Below, in pieces: positions 34,612 to 43,870 of a stretch of 64,000 bases of DNA. A program made the translations under genes and the position numbers. The notes below the pieces were generated by a model. It had not been told where the DNA came from. It was given only the letters and a program-made list of their open reading frames with translations, and did no database searches. The first letter of the stretch is position 1; every line of letters starts with the position of its first letter. The stretch is from Pedobacter sp. R20-19 (GTDB taxonomy: Bacteria; Bacteroidota; Bacteroidia; Sphingobacteriales; Sphingobacteriaceae), in assembly GCF_000708265.2 (NCBI RefSeq), contig NZ_JCKI01000009.1, positions 186,001 through 250,000 of the forward strand. The letters are read 5' to 3'.

Positions 34612-37035
34612 ATGATGCAGAATGAAAAATTTATAACCAATTCTATTGACAATTCTGAATTAACATTTAACGATTTTAAAACAATCGTAATGAATGATTA
34701 TAAGATCGCATACGAAAGCAGACAAGCTAGTGTATTAGGTCGCAGAGAGGTGTTAACAGGAAAGGCTAAATTTGGCATTTTTGGAGATGGTAAAGAAGTT
34801 CCTCAAGTGGCTATGGCTAAGGCTTTTAAAAATGGCGACTGGCGTTCTGGTTACTATAGGGATCAAACTTTCGCATTTGCAACAGGCATATCAACTATTA
34901 AGGAATTCTTTGCGCAGCTATACGCTAATCCTACAAATGGGGCCGATCCTTTTTCTGGCGGTCGACAAATGAACTGTCATTTCGCAACCAAATCGGTTAA
35001 TGAAGATGGGACCTGGAATGACCTGACGAAAATCAAAAACTGCTCTTCTGATATCTCTCCAACAGGAGGCCAAATGGCTCGTTTGGTTGGCTTGGCTTAC
35101 GCTTCGAAGCTATTTAGAAACAATAAGGAACTTGATTACCTCAAGCATTTTTCCGTTAATGGTAATGAGGTGGCTTTTGGTACCATTGGTAATGCCTCCA
35201 CTTCTGAAGGTGTTTTTTTTGAAGCGATAAATGCTGCTGGCGTGTTGCAGATTCCAATGGCTATATCCATTTGGGATGATGCTTATGGAATTTCCGTGCC
35301 TGCAAAATACCAAACCACTAAAGAAGATATTTCTGAAGTTTTAAAGGGTTTTCAGCGTAACGCTGATCAGCCCGGATATGAAATTTATAAAGTAAAAGGT
35401 TGGGATTACCCTGCCTTGTGTGAAGTTTATGAAAAAGCCATAGCGGTTTGCAGAGAAGAACATGTCCCTGTAATGATTCATGTAACAGAGCTTACACAAC
35501 CGCAAGGGCATTCTACTTCTGGCTCACACGAAAGGTATAAATCTAAAGACCGCCTCACTTGGGAAAGTGAATACGATTGCTTGCTTAAGATGCGGGAGTG
35601 GATGTTAGATTCAGCAATTGCTACGGAAGAAGAAATTACGGAAGTAGAGAAAATAGCTAAAGTTTTTGTACGTAATGCCCAAAAAGAAGCCTGGAATGAG
35701 TTTTTAGATAGCATCAAGCCAGAGCAGAAAACAGTAATTGATTTAATAGGAAAATTGGCTAAACACCAACCTGAATTAGCTAAAATAGCCGCACAGTTAG
35801 CGGCAACTGCAGATGCACAGCGCCGAGAAGTATTTAGTGCAGCCCGTAAAGCCATTCGCTTATCAGCTAAGTTTGATACTGAAGAAAGGATAGCACTATT
35901 AGCATGGTATCAGGATCAGAAAGCATTAAGTTATGACCGTTATAATTCAAAACTTCATACCGATGGGGTAGAAAGTCCAGATAAAATTGACGTGGTTGAT
36001 GCTGAATATGATGAGCTTTCTAAAATGGTGGATGGGAGAGAAGTACTTAATGCTTGTTTTAATGAGAATTTTGCCCGTGATCAGCGTTTGGTGGCTTTTG
36101 GAGAAGACTTAGGGAATATAGGCGATGTTAATCAAGGTTTTGCAGGTTTGCAGGCCAGATTTGGTGAACTAAGGGTAACGGATACGGGTATTAGGGAAAT
36201 GACCATCATGGGGCAAGGAATTGGCCTTGCTATGCGGGGCTTAAAACCTATCGCTGAAATTCAATATTTAGATTACCTGATCTTTGCCTTAAATGTGCTG
36301 AGCGATGATTTAGCTTCCCTATCATACCGAACCAAAGGTATTCAGAAAGCCCCTGTTATTGTTAGAACAAGAGGACATCGTTTAGAGGGGGTGTGGCATT
36401 CAGGTTCACCCATCAGTATGTTACTAGGTTCTTTAAGAGGCATGCATTTGTGTGTGCCACGAAATATGACCCAGGCCGCCGGAATGTACAATACGCTTTT
36501 CAGGGCTGATGAACCTGCAGTTGTAATCGAATGCCTGAATGGCTATCGCTTAAAAGAAAAATTACCTAATAACATTGGCGATTTTACCGTACCACTTGGA
36601 AAGGCAGAGGTATTGGAAGAAGGTTCAGATATTACTGTAGTATCATATGGATCAACTTTAAGACTGGTGCAGGAAGCAGCGGAAGAGTTGGCTAATTTTG
36701 GTATTTCGGTAGAGATTGTTGATCCTCAAACTCTTCTACCGTTCGATCTGAATAAAGTTTGCGCAAGCTCACTGGCTAAAACCAATAAACTCCTGGTTGT
36801 TGATGAAGACGTTCCGGGAGGTGCTTCAGCTTATATTTTGCAAAAGGTACTGGAAGATCAAAACGGGTATTTTACCTTAGATGGAAAACCCAGAACACTA
36901 TCTGCCAAGGCACATCGTCCGCCGTTTGGATCTGATGGCGATTATTTTAGTAAGCCTTCTGTTGATGATATTATTGAAACCATTTACGAAATGATGCACG
37001 ATACCAATCCAGTGCAGTTTCCAGCAATTTATTAA
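34612..37035 (+). CDS. Fused alpha/beta E1 subunit of a 2-oxoacid dehydrogenase complex
   Basis: An 807-residue thiamine-diphosphate enzyme joining E1 alpha (about 20-370) and E1 beta (about 480-805) in one chain, as is common in Bacteroidota. Alpha-part marks: YRDQTFAFATG, the cofactor segment GNASTSEGVFFEAINAA and WDDAYGISVP. Beta-part marks: FGEDLGNIGDVNQGFAGLQ, DTGIREMTIMGQGIGLAMRGL, RTRGHRLEGVWHSGSP, VDPQTLLPFD. It decarboxylates a 2-oxoacid (pyruvate or branched-chain) and acylates the E2 lipoyl domain; no E2 or E3 gene is nearby. The usual GDG of the thiamine motif reads GNA and the paired NN reads DD. ATG codons at 34612 and 34615 are equivalent starts. Confidence 0.9.
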   Translation: MMQNEKFITNSIDNSELTFNDFKTIVMNDYKIAYESRQASVLGRREVLTGKAKFGIFGDGKEVPQVAMAKAFKNGDWRSGYYRDQTFAFATGISTIKEFFAQLYANPTNGADPFSGGRQMNCHFATKSVNEDGTWNDLTKIKNCSSDISPTGGQMARLVGLAYASKLFRNNKELDYLKHFSVNGNEVAFGTIGNASTSEGVFFEAINAAGVLQIPMAISIWDDAYGISVPAKYQTTKEDISEVLKGFQRNADQPGYEIYKVKGWDYPALCEVYEKAIAVCREEHVPVMIHVTELTQPQGHSTSGSHERYKSKDRLTWESEYDCLLKMREWMLDSAIATEEEITEVEKIAKVFVRNAQKEAWNEFLDSIKPEQKTVIDLIGKLAKHQPELAKIAAQLAATADAQRREVFSAARKAIRLSAKFDTEERIALLAWYQDQKALSYDRYNSKLHTDGVESPDKIDVVDAEYDELSKMVDGREVLNACFNENFARDQRLVAFGEDLGNIGDVNQGFAGLQARFGELRVTDTGIREMTIMGQGIGLAMRGLKPIAEIQYLDYLIFALNVLSDDLASLSYRTKGIQKAPVIVRTRGHRLEGVWHSGSPISMLLGSLRGMHLCVPRNMTQAAGMYNTLFRADEPAVVIECLNGYRLKEKLPNNIGDFTVPLGKAEVLEEGSDITVVSYGSTLRLVQEAAEELANFGISVEIVDPQTLLPFDLNKVCASSLAKTNKLLVVDEDVPGGASAYILQKVLEDQNGYFTLDGKPRTLSAKAHRPPFGSDGDYFSKPSVDDIIETIYEMMHDTNPVQFPAIY

Positions 37036-37123
37036 TATTGCACTGGCGGATGGTCTTTTATAATATCCCATAAATCCAAGCTCAATTTAAAATATTAAAA
37101 ATCTTTTAAATTTAATGGTAAAA

Positions 37124-37149
37124 TAGATAACTTAGGTGAGGTTATCTAT
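37124..37149 (+). terminator. Possible weak terminator after the E1 gene
   Basis: ATAGATAAC (37124-37132) and GTTATCTAT (37141-37149) pair over 9 bp with an 8-nt loop about 90 nt after the stop. There is no T-run, so the call is weak. Confidence 0.35.
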
Positions 37150-37245
37150 TATCATCCCATTATGTTTCATGTAATTGCTTTAAGTGATAAAGCCGGTACA
37201 ATTGTGCCTGTTCCCAACTCTTTCCATTATTTTAATATTTAAGAT

Positions 37246-39585
37246 TTGGAAAATTTGTTTGCTGATTGGGTATATTCCTGCTTGCGGTACGGGAAGCAAT
37301 GTATTTTCTTTTCTTTGATTTTCACTTTCCTTTTCCACCAGGAAGCGTATGCGCAAAAGAATAATCAATCTCAAAAAGTAGATAGTTTATTAGCGCTCAA
37401 TCAATTGCACCCACAACAAGATTCTGTTAAGGTAATGTTACTTGAACAGATCTATAAAGGTTATTTGAAATTAAAAGATGCCAATAAGTTTGAAGAATAT
37501 GTGGATAAAACCGTTGCTCTGGCTCAAAAGTTAAAATTACGGAATATTTCAGGCTTTGCTTTATATCGCCGGGCAAAATTTTATCATGGCAAAACTATTT
37601 TTGTAAAATCAGAAAAATACTATTATCTGGCGATTACTGAATTTGAACTGGCCAAAAATCTGGATATGGTTGGCGGAACCTATTTAAACTTAGGCGCTTT
37701 ATATACTGCAATTCCAGATTATGCAAAGTGTCTTGAAGTCAATCAAAAAGCAATTGCCATTTACGAAAAACTGGGCGATGAATCTGATCTGGCAAGTTGC
37801 TATACCAATCTTTCTGCTGTATACCAGAGTCTTGGAGACCATAGCCAATCACTTGTTTACCTGAATATGGCACTAAAAATCTTCGCCAATGAGAACGCAC
37901 AGTCGAGAGGGGTAGCAGTTGTTAATGAATTGATCGGAACTGCATATTATGAAGCCGATCCTTCGGATTTGGAAAAAATGGGTATTCTTCCGAAAGATCG
38001 TTTAAACGTGGCTTTACAATACTATCAAAAATCATTAAAAGTAGCAGATTACTTAAATGATGAAAGCATTATGTCATCCGTAAGGAAGAGTATGGGAGAT
38101 GTTTATGATACAATGGGTAAAAAAGACCTGGCCTTAAGTACCTATCAAAAAGCCATTCAGATCAGTAAAAATCTTGATGATAAATCAAGTTATGTAGATT
38201 GCCTCTATGCCTTGGGTAAGTTTTACCAAAAGCAGAATGATCATACAAATGCTTTGGCGCTATTTAATGATAGCTACAAAATGGCTGATGAAAATAATCT
38301 TATTGAACTGAAAAGAAATGCGGCACTTGGCTTGAGCGATTCTTATAGCGAATTAAAAGACTATAACCAATCGCTTAGCTTTTATAAACAATATGTTGCG
38401 CTGAGAGATCAGATTTTTAATGAAGATAAGGAAAAGGAAATTACCAGGAGACAGATGCAAATTGATTTTGATTTCAAAGAGAAAGACTATCGCTATAAGC
38501 AAAAAATCACTGGAATAGAATTACAAAAACAGGTGCTTCTGGCCAATCAGCAGCAACAAGAGCTCTATTTAAAACAACAACAACTGGCTTTGAGTAACCA
38601 GGAAAAAAGTTTACAGCGCCTTACTTTTTTAAAAAAGCAGTTAGATCTGGAAATTGCCCAAAAAAATCAGTCTGGTAAATTTGAACGTGCCAAACTTCAG
38701 GCTAAATACGAAACCTCTCTTAGGGATAAGCAAATATCAAAACAAGAGCAACAAATTAAATTCGACTGGCGAATCAAAATTTTTCTCTCCATTGGCCTTG
38801 CACTTGTGCTTTTTATCGCTGGCATCATCTATTATAATCAGCGTAAAACCAAGCTGTTAAATAAGGTCATTAACCAACAGAGGCAAGAACTGGAGCAATT
38901 GAACAGGGTTAAAGATAAGATTTTCAGTGTTGTGAGTCATGACATGCGTACGCCAGTGAACGCATTAATTTCCTTTATTCAGTTATTGGAAAATGGGAAT
39001 ATTGATCAGGAAAAACTCAGCAGATATGCCGCTACATTAAAGCATAATCTCAGTTACACTTCAGCGATGATGGAGAATCTTTTAAATTGGGCAGCCAGTC
39101 AGATGCAGGGATTCTATCCTGATATGGAGACCTTAAATATTCATCAGTTGCTTAATGAGGTGATGAATGCTGTGCTCCATCATGCAGATGCAAAAAACAT
39201 CGAAATAGAAAATAATACTAACCCAGATATGTTCGTTAAAGCAGATGCCAACATGCTTTCGCTAATTCTTCGTAACCTGATCAGCAATGCGATTAAGTTT
39301 ACGCCAAGGAACGGGTTAATCACTTTATCCGGTACCAACTCAGACAATGAATTGTTTATTAACATAGCTGATAATGGTATAGGTCTGAGTGATCAGCAAT
39401 TGACACATTTTAATAAAACTAGTTATAACGGTGCCGGAATCAGTACCCTGGGCACCGAAAAAGAAAAGGGAACTGGTTTAGGTTTAATACTTTGCAGAAC
39501 ATTTATAGACCTTATGGGCGGTAAAATAAGTGCAAGTAAAAACAATCTTAATGGTACAATTTTTACCATTACATTACCTAGATAA
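37246..39585 (+). CDS. TPR-containing membrane sensor histidine kinase
   Basis: A 779-residue hybrid-free kinase. An N-terminal signal/anchor (about 18-36) leads to a periplasmic array of tetratricopeptide repeats (about 100-385, e.g. LNLGALYTAIPDYAKCLEVNQKA), a Gln/Lys-rich coiled coil (385-505), one membrane helix (511-529), then HisKA with SVVSHDMRTPVNAL (His 565) and HATPase with LRNLISNAIKFTP, DNGIGLSD and GTGLGLIL. The start is TTG: an in-frame TAA is at 37240 and the first ATG would remove the signal. A LytTR regulator lies convergently downstream and may be its partner. Confidence 0.9.
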   Translation: MENLFADWVYSCLRYGKQCIFFSLIFTFLFHQEAYAQKNNQSQKVDSLLALNQLHPQQDSVKVMLLEQIYKGYLKLKDANKFEEYVDKTVALAQKLKLRNISGFALYRRAKFYHGKTIFVKSEKYYYLAITEFELAKNLDMVGGTYLNLGALYTAIPDYAKCLEVNQKAIAIYEKLGDESDLASCYTNLSAVYQSLGDHSQSLVYLNMALKIFANENAQSRGVAVVNELIGTAYYEADPSDLEKMGILPKDRLNVALQYYQKSLKVADYLNDESIMSSVRKSMGDVYDTMGKKDLALSTYQKAIQISKNLDDKSSYVDCLYALGKFYQKQNDHTNALALFNDSYKMADENNLIELKRNAALGLSDSYSELKDYNQSLSFYKQYVALRDQIFNEDKEKEITRRQMQIDFDFKEKDYRYKQKITGIELQKQVLLANQQQQELYLKQQQLALSNQEKSLQRLTFLKKQLDLEIAQKNQSGKFERAKLQAKYETSLRDKQISKQEQQIKFDWRIKIFLSIGLALVLFIAGIIYYNQRKTKLLNKVINQQRQELEQLNRVKDKIFSVVSHDMRTPVNALISFIQLLENGNIDQEKLSRYAATLKHNLSYTSAMMENLLNWAASQMQGFYPDMETLNIHQLLNEVMNAVLHHADAKNIEIENNTNPDMFVKADANMLSLILRNLISNAIKFTPRNGLITLSGTNSDNELFINIADNGIGLSDQQLTHFNKTSYNGAGISTLGTEKEKGTGLGLILCRTFIDLMGGKISASKNNLNGTIFTITLPR

Positions 39586-39623
39586 ATTAATTCTAGCTTC
39601 TTTTATCCAGCAGTTATTAGTTT

Positions 39624-40376
39624 TTACTTAATAAATCTGGATAGGATCTTTTTATCTATGGCGTGCTCAAGCAATTCCTGGCGATTGGCCGCACTAATTG
39701 GAACCACAAAATCGTAATTCAGATGCACTTCATGATTGGTTAATGTAACAATATGATTTACATTAATGATATACTGCTTATGTACCCTTGAAAAATAATT
39801 CTTCGGAAGCTGCTTTTCTAAATTTTTCAAACTCACCAGAATAATATGCATATCATTTCTGGTAAATATTTTAGAGAAATCGCCCATACTTTCAATGTAA
39901 ATCACATCATCATATTTGAGCTTCGTGATGCCTTTGGTCTCCTTAAAAAAGAAATGATCGTCTTGATTGGTTGGGGCCTTGTAAACATTTTCGGTTACAT
40001 GACTCACCTGCTTTTTTAATTCGAGGTATTCTATTGCCTTGTTCGCAGACTTTAGCACCCTTTCAAAAGTTGCAGGCTTTACAATAAAATCAATGGCATC
40101 TACCTCATAGCTTTCAGCAGCATATTTGCCATGGGCAGTAATAAATATAAAGAGAGGATGATTCTTGAAGCTTTTTAATAACTCAATTCCAGACAATTCT
40201 GGCATGTCAATATCTGAAAATACAATATCAATGCTGTTTCTGGATAATATGTCTGCGGCTTCAATTCCGCTTTTACAAACGGCTATAATTTCTAATGGTG
40301 AGATTTTTCGTAGATGCATTTCCAGCGCATCTCTTTCAATCTCATGGTCATCAACAATCAGACATTTATACCGCAT
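39624..40376 (-). CDS. LytTR-family response regulator
   Basis: A 250-residue regulator. Receiver domain: VDDHEIERDAL at 8-18, the phospho-acceptor Asp in FSDIDMPELSG (about 56), ITAHGKYAAESYEVDAIDF and VKP. LytTR domain from about 145: FFFKETKGITKLKYDDVIYIES, then FSRVHKQYIINVNHI. The gene is convergent with the TPR histidine kinase, 38 nt apart, and is its likely partner although not co-transcribed. It is about 16 residues longer than the other LytTR regulator in the window, with an extended linker. Confidence 0.9.
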   Translation of the reverse strand: MRYKCLIVDDHEIERDALEMHLRKISPLEIIAVCKSGIEAADILSRNSIDIVFSDIDMPELSGIELLKSFKNHPLFIFITAHGKYAAESYEVDAIDFIVKPATFERVLKSANKAIEYLELKKQVSHVTENVYKAPTNQDDHFFFKETKGITKLKYDDVIYIESMGDFSKIFTRNDMHIILVSLKNLEKQLPKNYFSRVHKQYIINVNHIVTLTNHEVHLNYDFVVPISAANRQELLEHAIDKKILSRFIK

Positions 40377-40553
40377 TCAGGGAAGTTTATTAAATCAAAT
40401 ATTATGCAGGGATAGCATATTAACAAGCATTAAATATAATTCAAATTCGCAATATCTGTGTGGAATTTAGAAATTATATTATTTATTAAATGTTTGTTAA
40501 TGATGTAATTGATTGATGAGTGAAAAAAGTTCACTGTATAAAACCTGAGCGTT

Positions 40554-41162
40554 TTAACTCTTGTGCTTTTTTTCACCCGAATATAATTTTTCACCTGCTT
40601 TGACTTCTACTTGAAGATCATTTTCTTCTGGCGGTACAGGACATCGATAACCATCGCTATACGCACAATATGGGTTATAAGCTTTATTAAAATCGACTTC
40701 AATTTGATGGTCTTTGATATCCTTTTCTCTTAAATCAATATATCGGCCACCGCCATAGGTTTCTTTTTGGTTTGTTTGATCTGTAAATGGTAAAAAGAGT
40801 AAATCTTTGTAAGCCGGATTTGTGGAGAGTGCTACATTTTTATAGAGCGTCATGGTGACTGACGTTCCATTTAAATTGAAACTAATTTTTGCATAACGAT
40901 AAAATTCTTTGCTGGTACCATCGTAGGTGGGCATTTTAAAAATCTTTTCGTTTTTTAAAATATCTACTTTTGCTATGATTTTGTAGCTGCTATCTATATT
41001 ATAGAAGTGCAGGTGTTGTAAATCTGCTTCCTTCAAAGGCGAATGATTATCCTTTAGAAAATCTTGTTTATATGCCTCACGGTGTTTGGCAATTTGCTCG
41101 GTATAAGATTGAGCGAAAGTATTTAAACTGATGAAAAGAAATAGGATAGGGAGGATTTTCAT
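40554..41162 (-). CDS. DUF1684 domain-containing secreted protein
   Basis: A 202-residue exported protein with signal peptide 1-17 (ends NTFAQ). DUF1684 (PF07920) is recognised by YGGGRYIDLRE and the C-terminal NPYCAYSDGYRCPVPPEEN block with its two cysteines. The biochemical role is unknown. It follows aroC on the same strand but a palindromic repeat separates them, so co-transcription is doubtful. Confidence 0.88.
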   Translation of the reverse strand: MKILPILFLFISLNTFAQSYTEQIAKHREAYKQDFLKDNHSPLKEADLQHLHFYNIDSSYKIIAKVDILKNEKIFKMPTYDGTSKEFYRYAKISFNLNGTSVTMTLYKNVALSTNPAYKDLLFLPFTDQTNQKETYGGGRYIDLREKDIKDHQIEVDFNKAYNPYCAYSDGYRCPVPPEENDLQVEVKAGEKLYSGEKKHKS

Positions 41163-41189
41163 AGTTTGTTAATTACAAATTAAAATGAC

Positions 41190-41254
41190 CGTCATTGCAA
41201 GGTATTAAGCAATTCTCTCACTAAATAAATTGCTTCATACCTTACCATGATGAC
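41190..41254. repeat. Imperfect palindromic intergenic repeat
   Basis: AAGGTATTAAGCAATT (41199-41214) pairs with AATTGCTTCATACCTT (41228-41243) with one mismatch, and the outer flanks read GTCATTGC and CATGATGAC. It matches the dispersed Bacteroidota repeat of the form CGTCATTGCGAGG-x-ACGAAGCAAT. A related half copy lies at 43795-43820. Confidence 0.65.
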
Positions 41255-41260
41255 TTAATA

Positions 41261-42358
41261 TTAGATAACACTTGCCTTATTTCTTAAAAACTGATCAGCT
41301 AAAACCAAAGCAGCCATGGCTTCTACAATGACCACTGCTCTTGGTACCACACAAGGATCATGGCGACCTTTACCTTTAATTTCTGAAACTTCTCCTGCCG
41401 CATTAATGGTTTGCTGATTATGCATAATGGTAGCAACAGGTTTAAAAGCAACTTTAAAAGTAATGTCCATTCCGTTTGAAATGCCTCCTAAGATGCCACC
41501 GGCAAAATTGGTAGTCGTTTTAAAAACTTTTAAATCAGCAGCTTTCGGTTGAGGAATATCATTATGTTGCGAACCTCTTAACTCACTTCCGGCAAAGCCA
41601 GAACCATATTCGAAACCATGAACGGCATTAATACTCAACATGGCTTTGCCCAAATCCGCATGTAATTTATCAAAAACAGGCTCGCCTAAACCGGCAGGGC
41701 AACCTTTAATTACACAGCTGATTTTACCACCTACGGTATCACCATCTTTTCGGATGGCATCAATAAACTCAATCATTTCATGAGCGGTAGCGGGATCAGC
41801 ACAGCGAACAATGTTTTCTTCTCTGATATTTAGCAAAGCTGATAAATCATTGCTTTCTAAATTTGGAGCTTCAATGGTTCCTACGGAAGTAACATGGGCA
41901 AAAATCTCAATGCCTTGTTGCTTTAAAAATAATTTGGCAATGGCACCTGCAGCAACACGTGCAGCTGTTTCACGGGCTGATGAACGTCCGCCGCCACGAT
42001 GGTCGCGGATACCGTATTTGGCATCGTAAACATAATCGGCATGACTTGGACGGTAAACATCGACATTATGACCATAATCTTTTGATCGCTGGTCTTCATT
42101 AGGAATCAATAATGCTATTGGTGTTCCAGTACTTTTCCCTTCGAAAATGCCAGATAAAATCTGAACAGTATCGCTTTCCTTTCTTTGGGTGGTAATCTTA
42201 GATTGACCAGGTTTGCGTTTATCCAATTCTGACTGAATAAAATCCAGATCCAGATCCAATTGCGCCGGACAGCCATCAATAATTACGCCAATGGCTACGC
42301 CATGAGATTCGCCAAAAGTGGTAATGCGAAAAAGTTGCCCGAATGAGTTACCTGCCAT
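41261..42358 (-). CDS. aroC: Chorismate synthase
   Basis: A 365-residue enzyme that converts EPSP to chorismate with reduced FMN, the last step of the shikimate pathway. Family signatures are complete: TTFGESHGVAIGVIIDGCPA near the start, DHRGGGRSSARETAARVAAGA near 120, IGGISNGMDI near 290 and GRHDPCVVPRAVVIVEAMAAL near 335. It is the last gene of the pheA-DAHP synthase-aroA-aroC unit and lies 66 nt after aroA. Confidence 0.97.
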   Translation of the reverse strand: MAGNSFGQLFRITTFGESHGVAIGVIIDGCPAQLDLDLDFIQSELDKRKPGQSKITTQRKESDTVQILSGIFEGKSTGTPIALLIPNEDQRSKDYGHNVDVYRPSHADYVYDAKYGIRDHRGGGRSSARETAARVAAGAIAKLFLKQQGIEIFAHVTSVGTIEAPNLESNDLSALLNIREENIVRCADPATAHEMIEFIDAIRKDGDTVGGKISCVIKGCPAGLGEPVFDKLHADLGKAMLSINAVHGFEYGSGFAGSELRGSQHNDIPQPKAADLKVFKTTTNFAGGILGGISNGMDITFKVAFKPVATIMHNQQTINAAGEVSEIKGKGRHDPCVVPRAVVIVEAMAALVLADQFLRNKASVI

Positions 42359-42424
42359 TTTTATTTTAGATTGGTGATTTTAGATTTACGATTTTTAGTC
42401 TTGCTACTTGATACCCGATACTAG

Positions 42425-43693
42425 CTAATGAACACTAACATCAAACCCTGCCTTTTTCAGATCTTCCCAGAAATGAGGATAAGATTTTTCTACTACCTGC
42501 ATGTCTTCAATCTCCACTTCGTTAATCAAGAGTGCAAGTGGCGCAAAAGCCATGGCCATTCGGTGATCTTCATAAGTAGCGACAGTCATTTTTTCAGGGA
42601 AATGAAGCTTATCTGTATTTAGCGTATACACCAGATTATTTTCTGTTAACGTTACGCCAATTTTGGCTAATTCATTTTGTAAAGCAGCAATGCGATCAGT
42701 TTCTTTAATTTTAAGAGTTTCTAAACCTGTTAAAGACATATTTTTTCCCAATGCAGCTGCAATGACAATAATAGTCTGTGCTAAATCAGGACAGGTTTTT
42801 AAATCTAATACTTGATCAGTATCTAAGGATAAACCTAAATTGATGATTGAAATTCCTGTTTCTGTTTTACTGGTAGCAACACCAAAAATCTTCATGATTT
42901 TTTGAATCTGGCTATCACCTTGAAGGCTTTTTTCTTTCAATGCGGGTAAACTGATTTCAGCTTCATCTGCCAAAGCCGCAATGCCGTACCAGTAAGATGC
43001 AGCGCTCCAGTCTGGTTCAACAACAAGGGTTCCTGCTTTAAAAGCTTGCGGCTCAATACTGATTGAATTTTCATTCCAGGTATGTTTAATGCCCACTTCT
43101 GCAAGCATATCTAAAGTCATGTCTACATAAGGTCTGGATGTAAGTTCACCTTCAATTTCTAAGGTTAACCCTTTAGGTAGGATAGGCGCAATCATCAGTA
43201 ATGCAGAAATATACTGACTGCTAATATCACCTTTGATCTTCACTTCTGCGGTTTTCTGATTTAAAGGACCATTGATGTTTAAAGGCGGAAAACCATCCGA
43301 TTCAGCATAAGAAATATCGGCACCAATGGTTTTTAGCGCCTCTGCTAAAATACCAATCGGGCGTTTTTTCATGCGTTCGGTTCCAGTTAGCAGGAAATTT
43401 CCGTTTTTTGCCGATAAGTAAGCAGAGAGAAAACGCATCGCTGTTCCAGCAGGGCCAACGTCTACCAGTCGTGAGTCTTCATTCTTGAGTTCGGAGTCTT
43501 CCCTCAAGGAATTTAAAATCCCATCAAGTGTAACAGTATCTGCTGCATTGGATAAATTATCTACCTTAACCAGTTTGTTGCTTAAAGCGCTAATGATTAG
43601 GGCTCTATTGCATTCGCTTTTCGAGCCTGTTAGCTGGATTTCCGTATTAATATTCTTGGTTCCTTTAAAAGAAACTAAGGCATTTTTCGACAT
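42425..43693 (-). CDS. aroA: 3-phosphoshikimate 1-carboxyvinyltransferase (EPSP synthase)
   Basis: A 422-residue enzyme joining shikimate-3-phosphate and phosphoenolpyruvate. Visible marks: LTGSKSECNRALII near 22 (substrate-binding Lys-Ser), VGPAGTAMRFLSAYL near 78, GDISSQYISALLMIAP near 154, LKIKETDRIAALQNEL near 335 and YEDHRMAMAFAPLAL near 380. The GPAGTAMRF version of the GNAGTAMRP loop is unlike enterobacterial class I enzymes. It lies in the aromatic unit, with a 14-bp hairpin in the gap before it. Confidence 0.95.
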   Translation of the reverse strand: MSKNALVSFKGTKNINTEIQLTGSKSECNRALIISALSNKLVKVDNLSNAADTVTLDGILNSLREDSELKNEDSRLVDVGPAGTAMRFLSAYLSAKNGNFLLTGTERMKKRPIGILAEALKTIGADISYAESDGFPPLNINGPLNQKTAEVKIKGDISSQYISALLMIAPILPKGLTLEIEGELTSRPYVDMTLDMLAEVGIKHTWNENSISIEPQAFKAGTLVVEPDWSAASYWYGIAALADEAEISLPALKEKSLQGDSQIQKIMKIFGVATSKTETGISIINLGLSLDTDQVLDLKTCPDLAQTIIVIAAALGKNMSLTGLETLKIKETDRIAALQNELAKIGVTLTENNLVYTLNTDKLHFPEKMTVATYEDHRMAMAFAPLALLINEVEIEDMQVVEKSYPHFWEDLKKAGFDVSVH

Positions 43694-43714
43694 TTTATTC
43701 TGGTTTTATTCTCA

Positions 43715-43752
43715 AATGGACTTGTCAGATGTTACCGCCTGACAAGTCCATT
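43715..43752. repeat. Intercistronic perfect hairpin without T-run
   Basis: AATGGACTTGTCAG (43715-43728) and CTGACAAGTCCATT (43739-43752) are perfect reverse complements around a 10-nt loop. It lies 22 nt before the aroA start. There is no T-run on either strand, so it is more likely an mRNA-stability or processing hairpin, or a mobile palindromic repeat, than a terminator. Confidence 0.7.
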
Positions 43753-43794
43753 GTATTTTATTATTATCATTTTGATTTGAAAGCTACCCATGTA

Positions 43795-43820
43795 AGATTG
43801 CTTCGTGCCTCGATATGACG
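43795..43820. repeat. Half copy of the dispersed Bacteroidota palindromic repeat
   Basis: AGATTGCTTCGTGCCTCGAT followed by ATGACG matches the right arm of the AAGCAAT/CGTCATTGCGAGG repeat type seen at 41190-41254. The left arm is absent. Confidence 0.5.
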
Positions 43821-43870
43821 TTGTACTTTAGACCTTGCTTTCGGCTTTAGTCTTTCAGCTTAAAGCTTAT

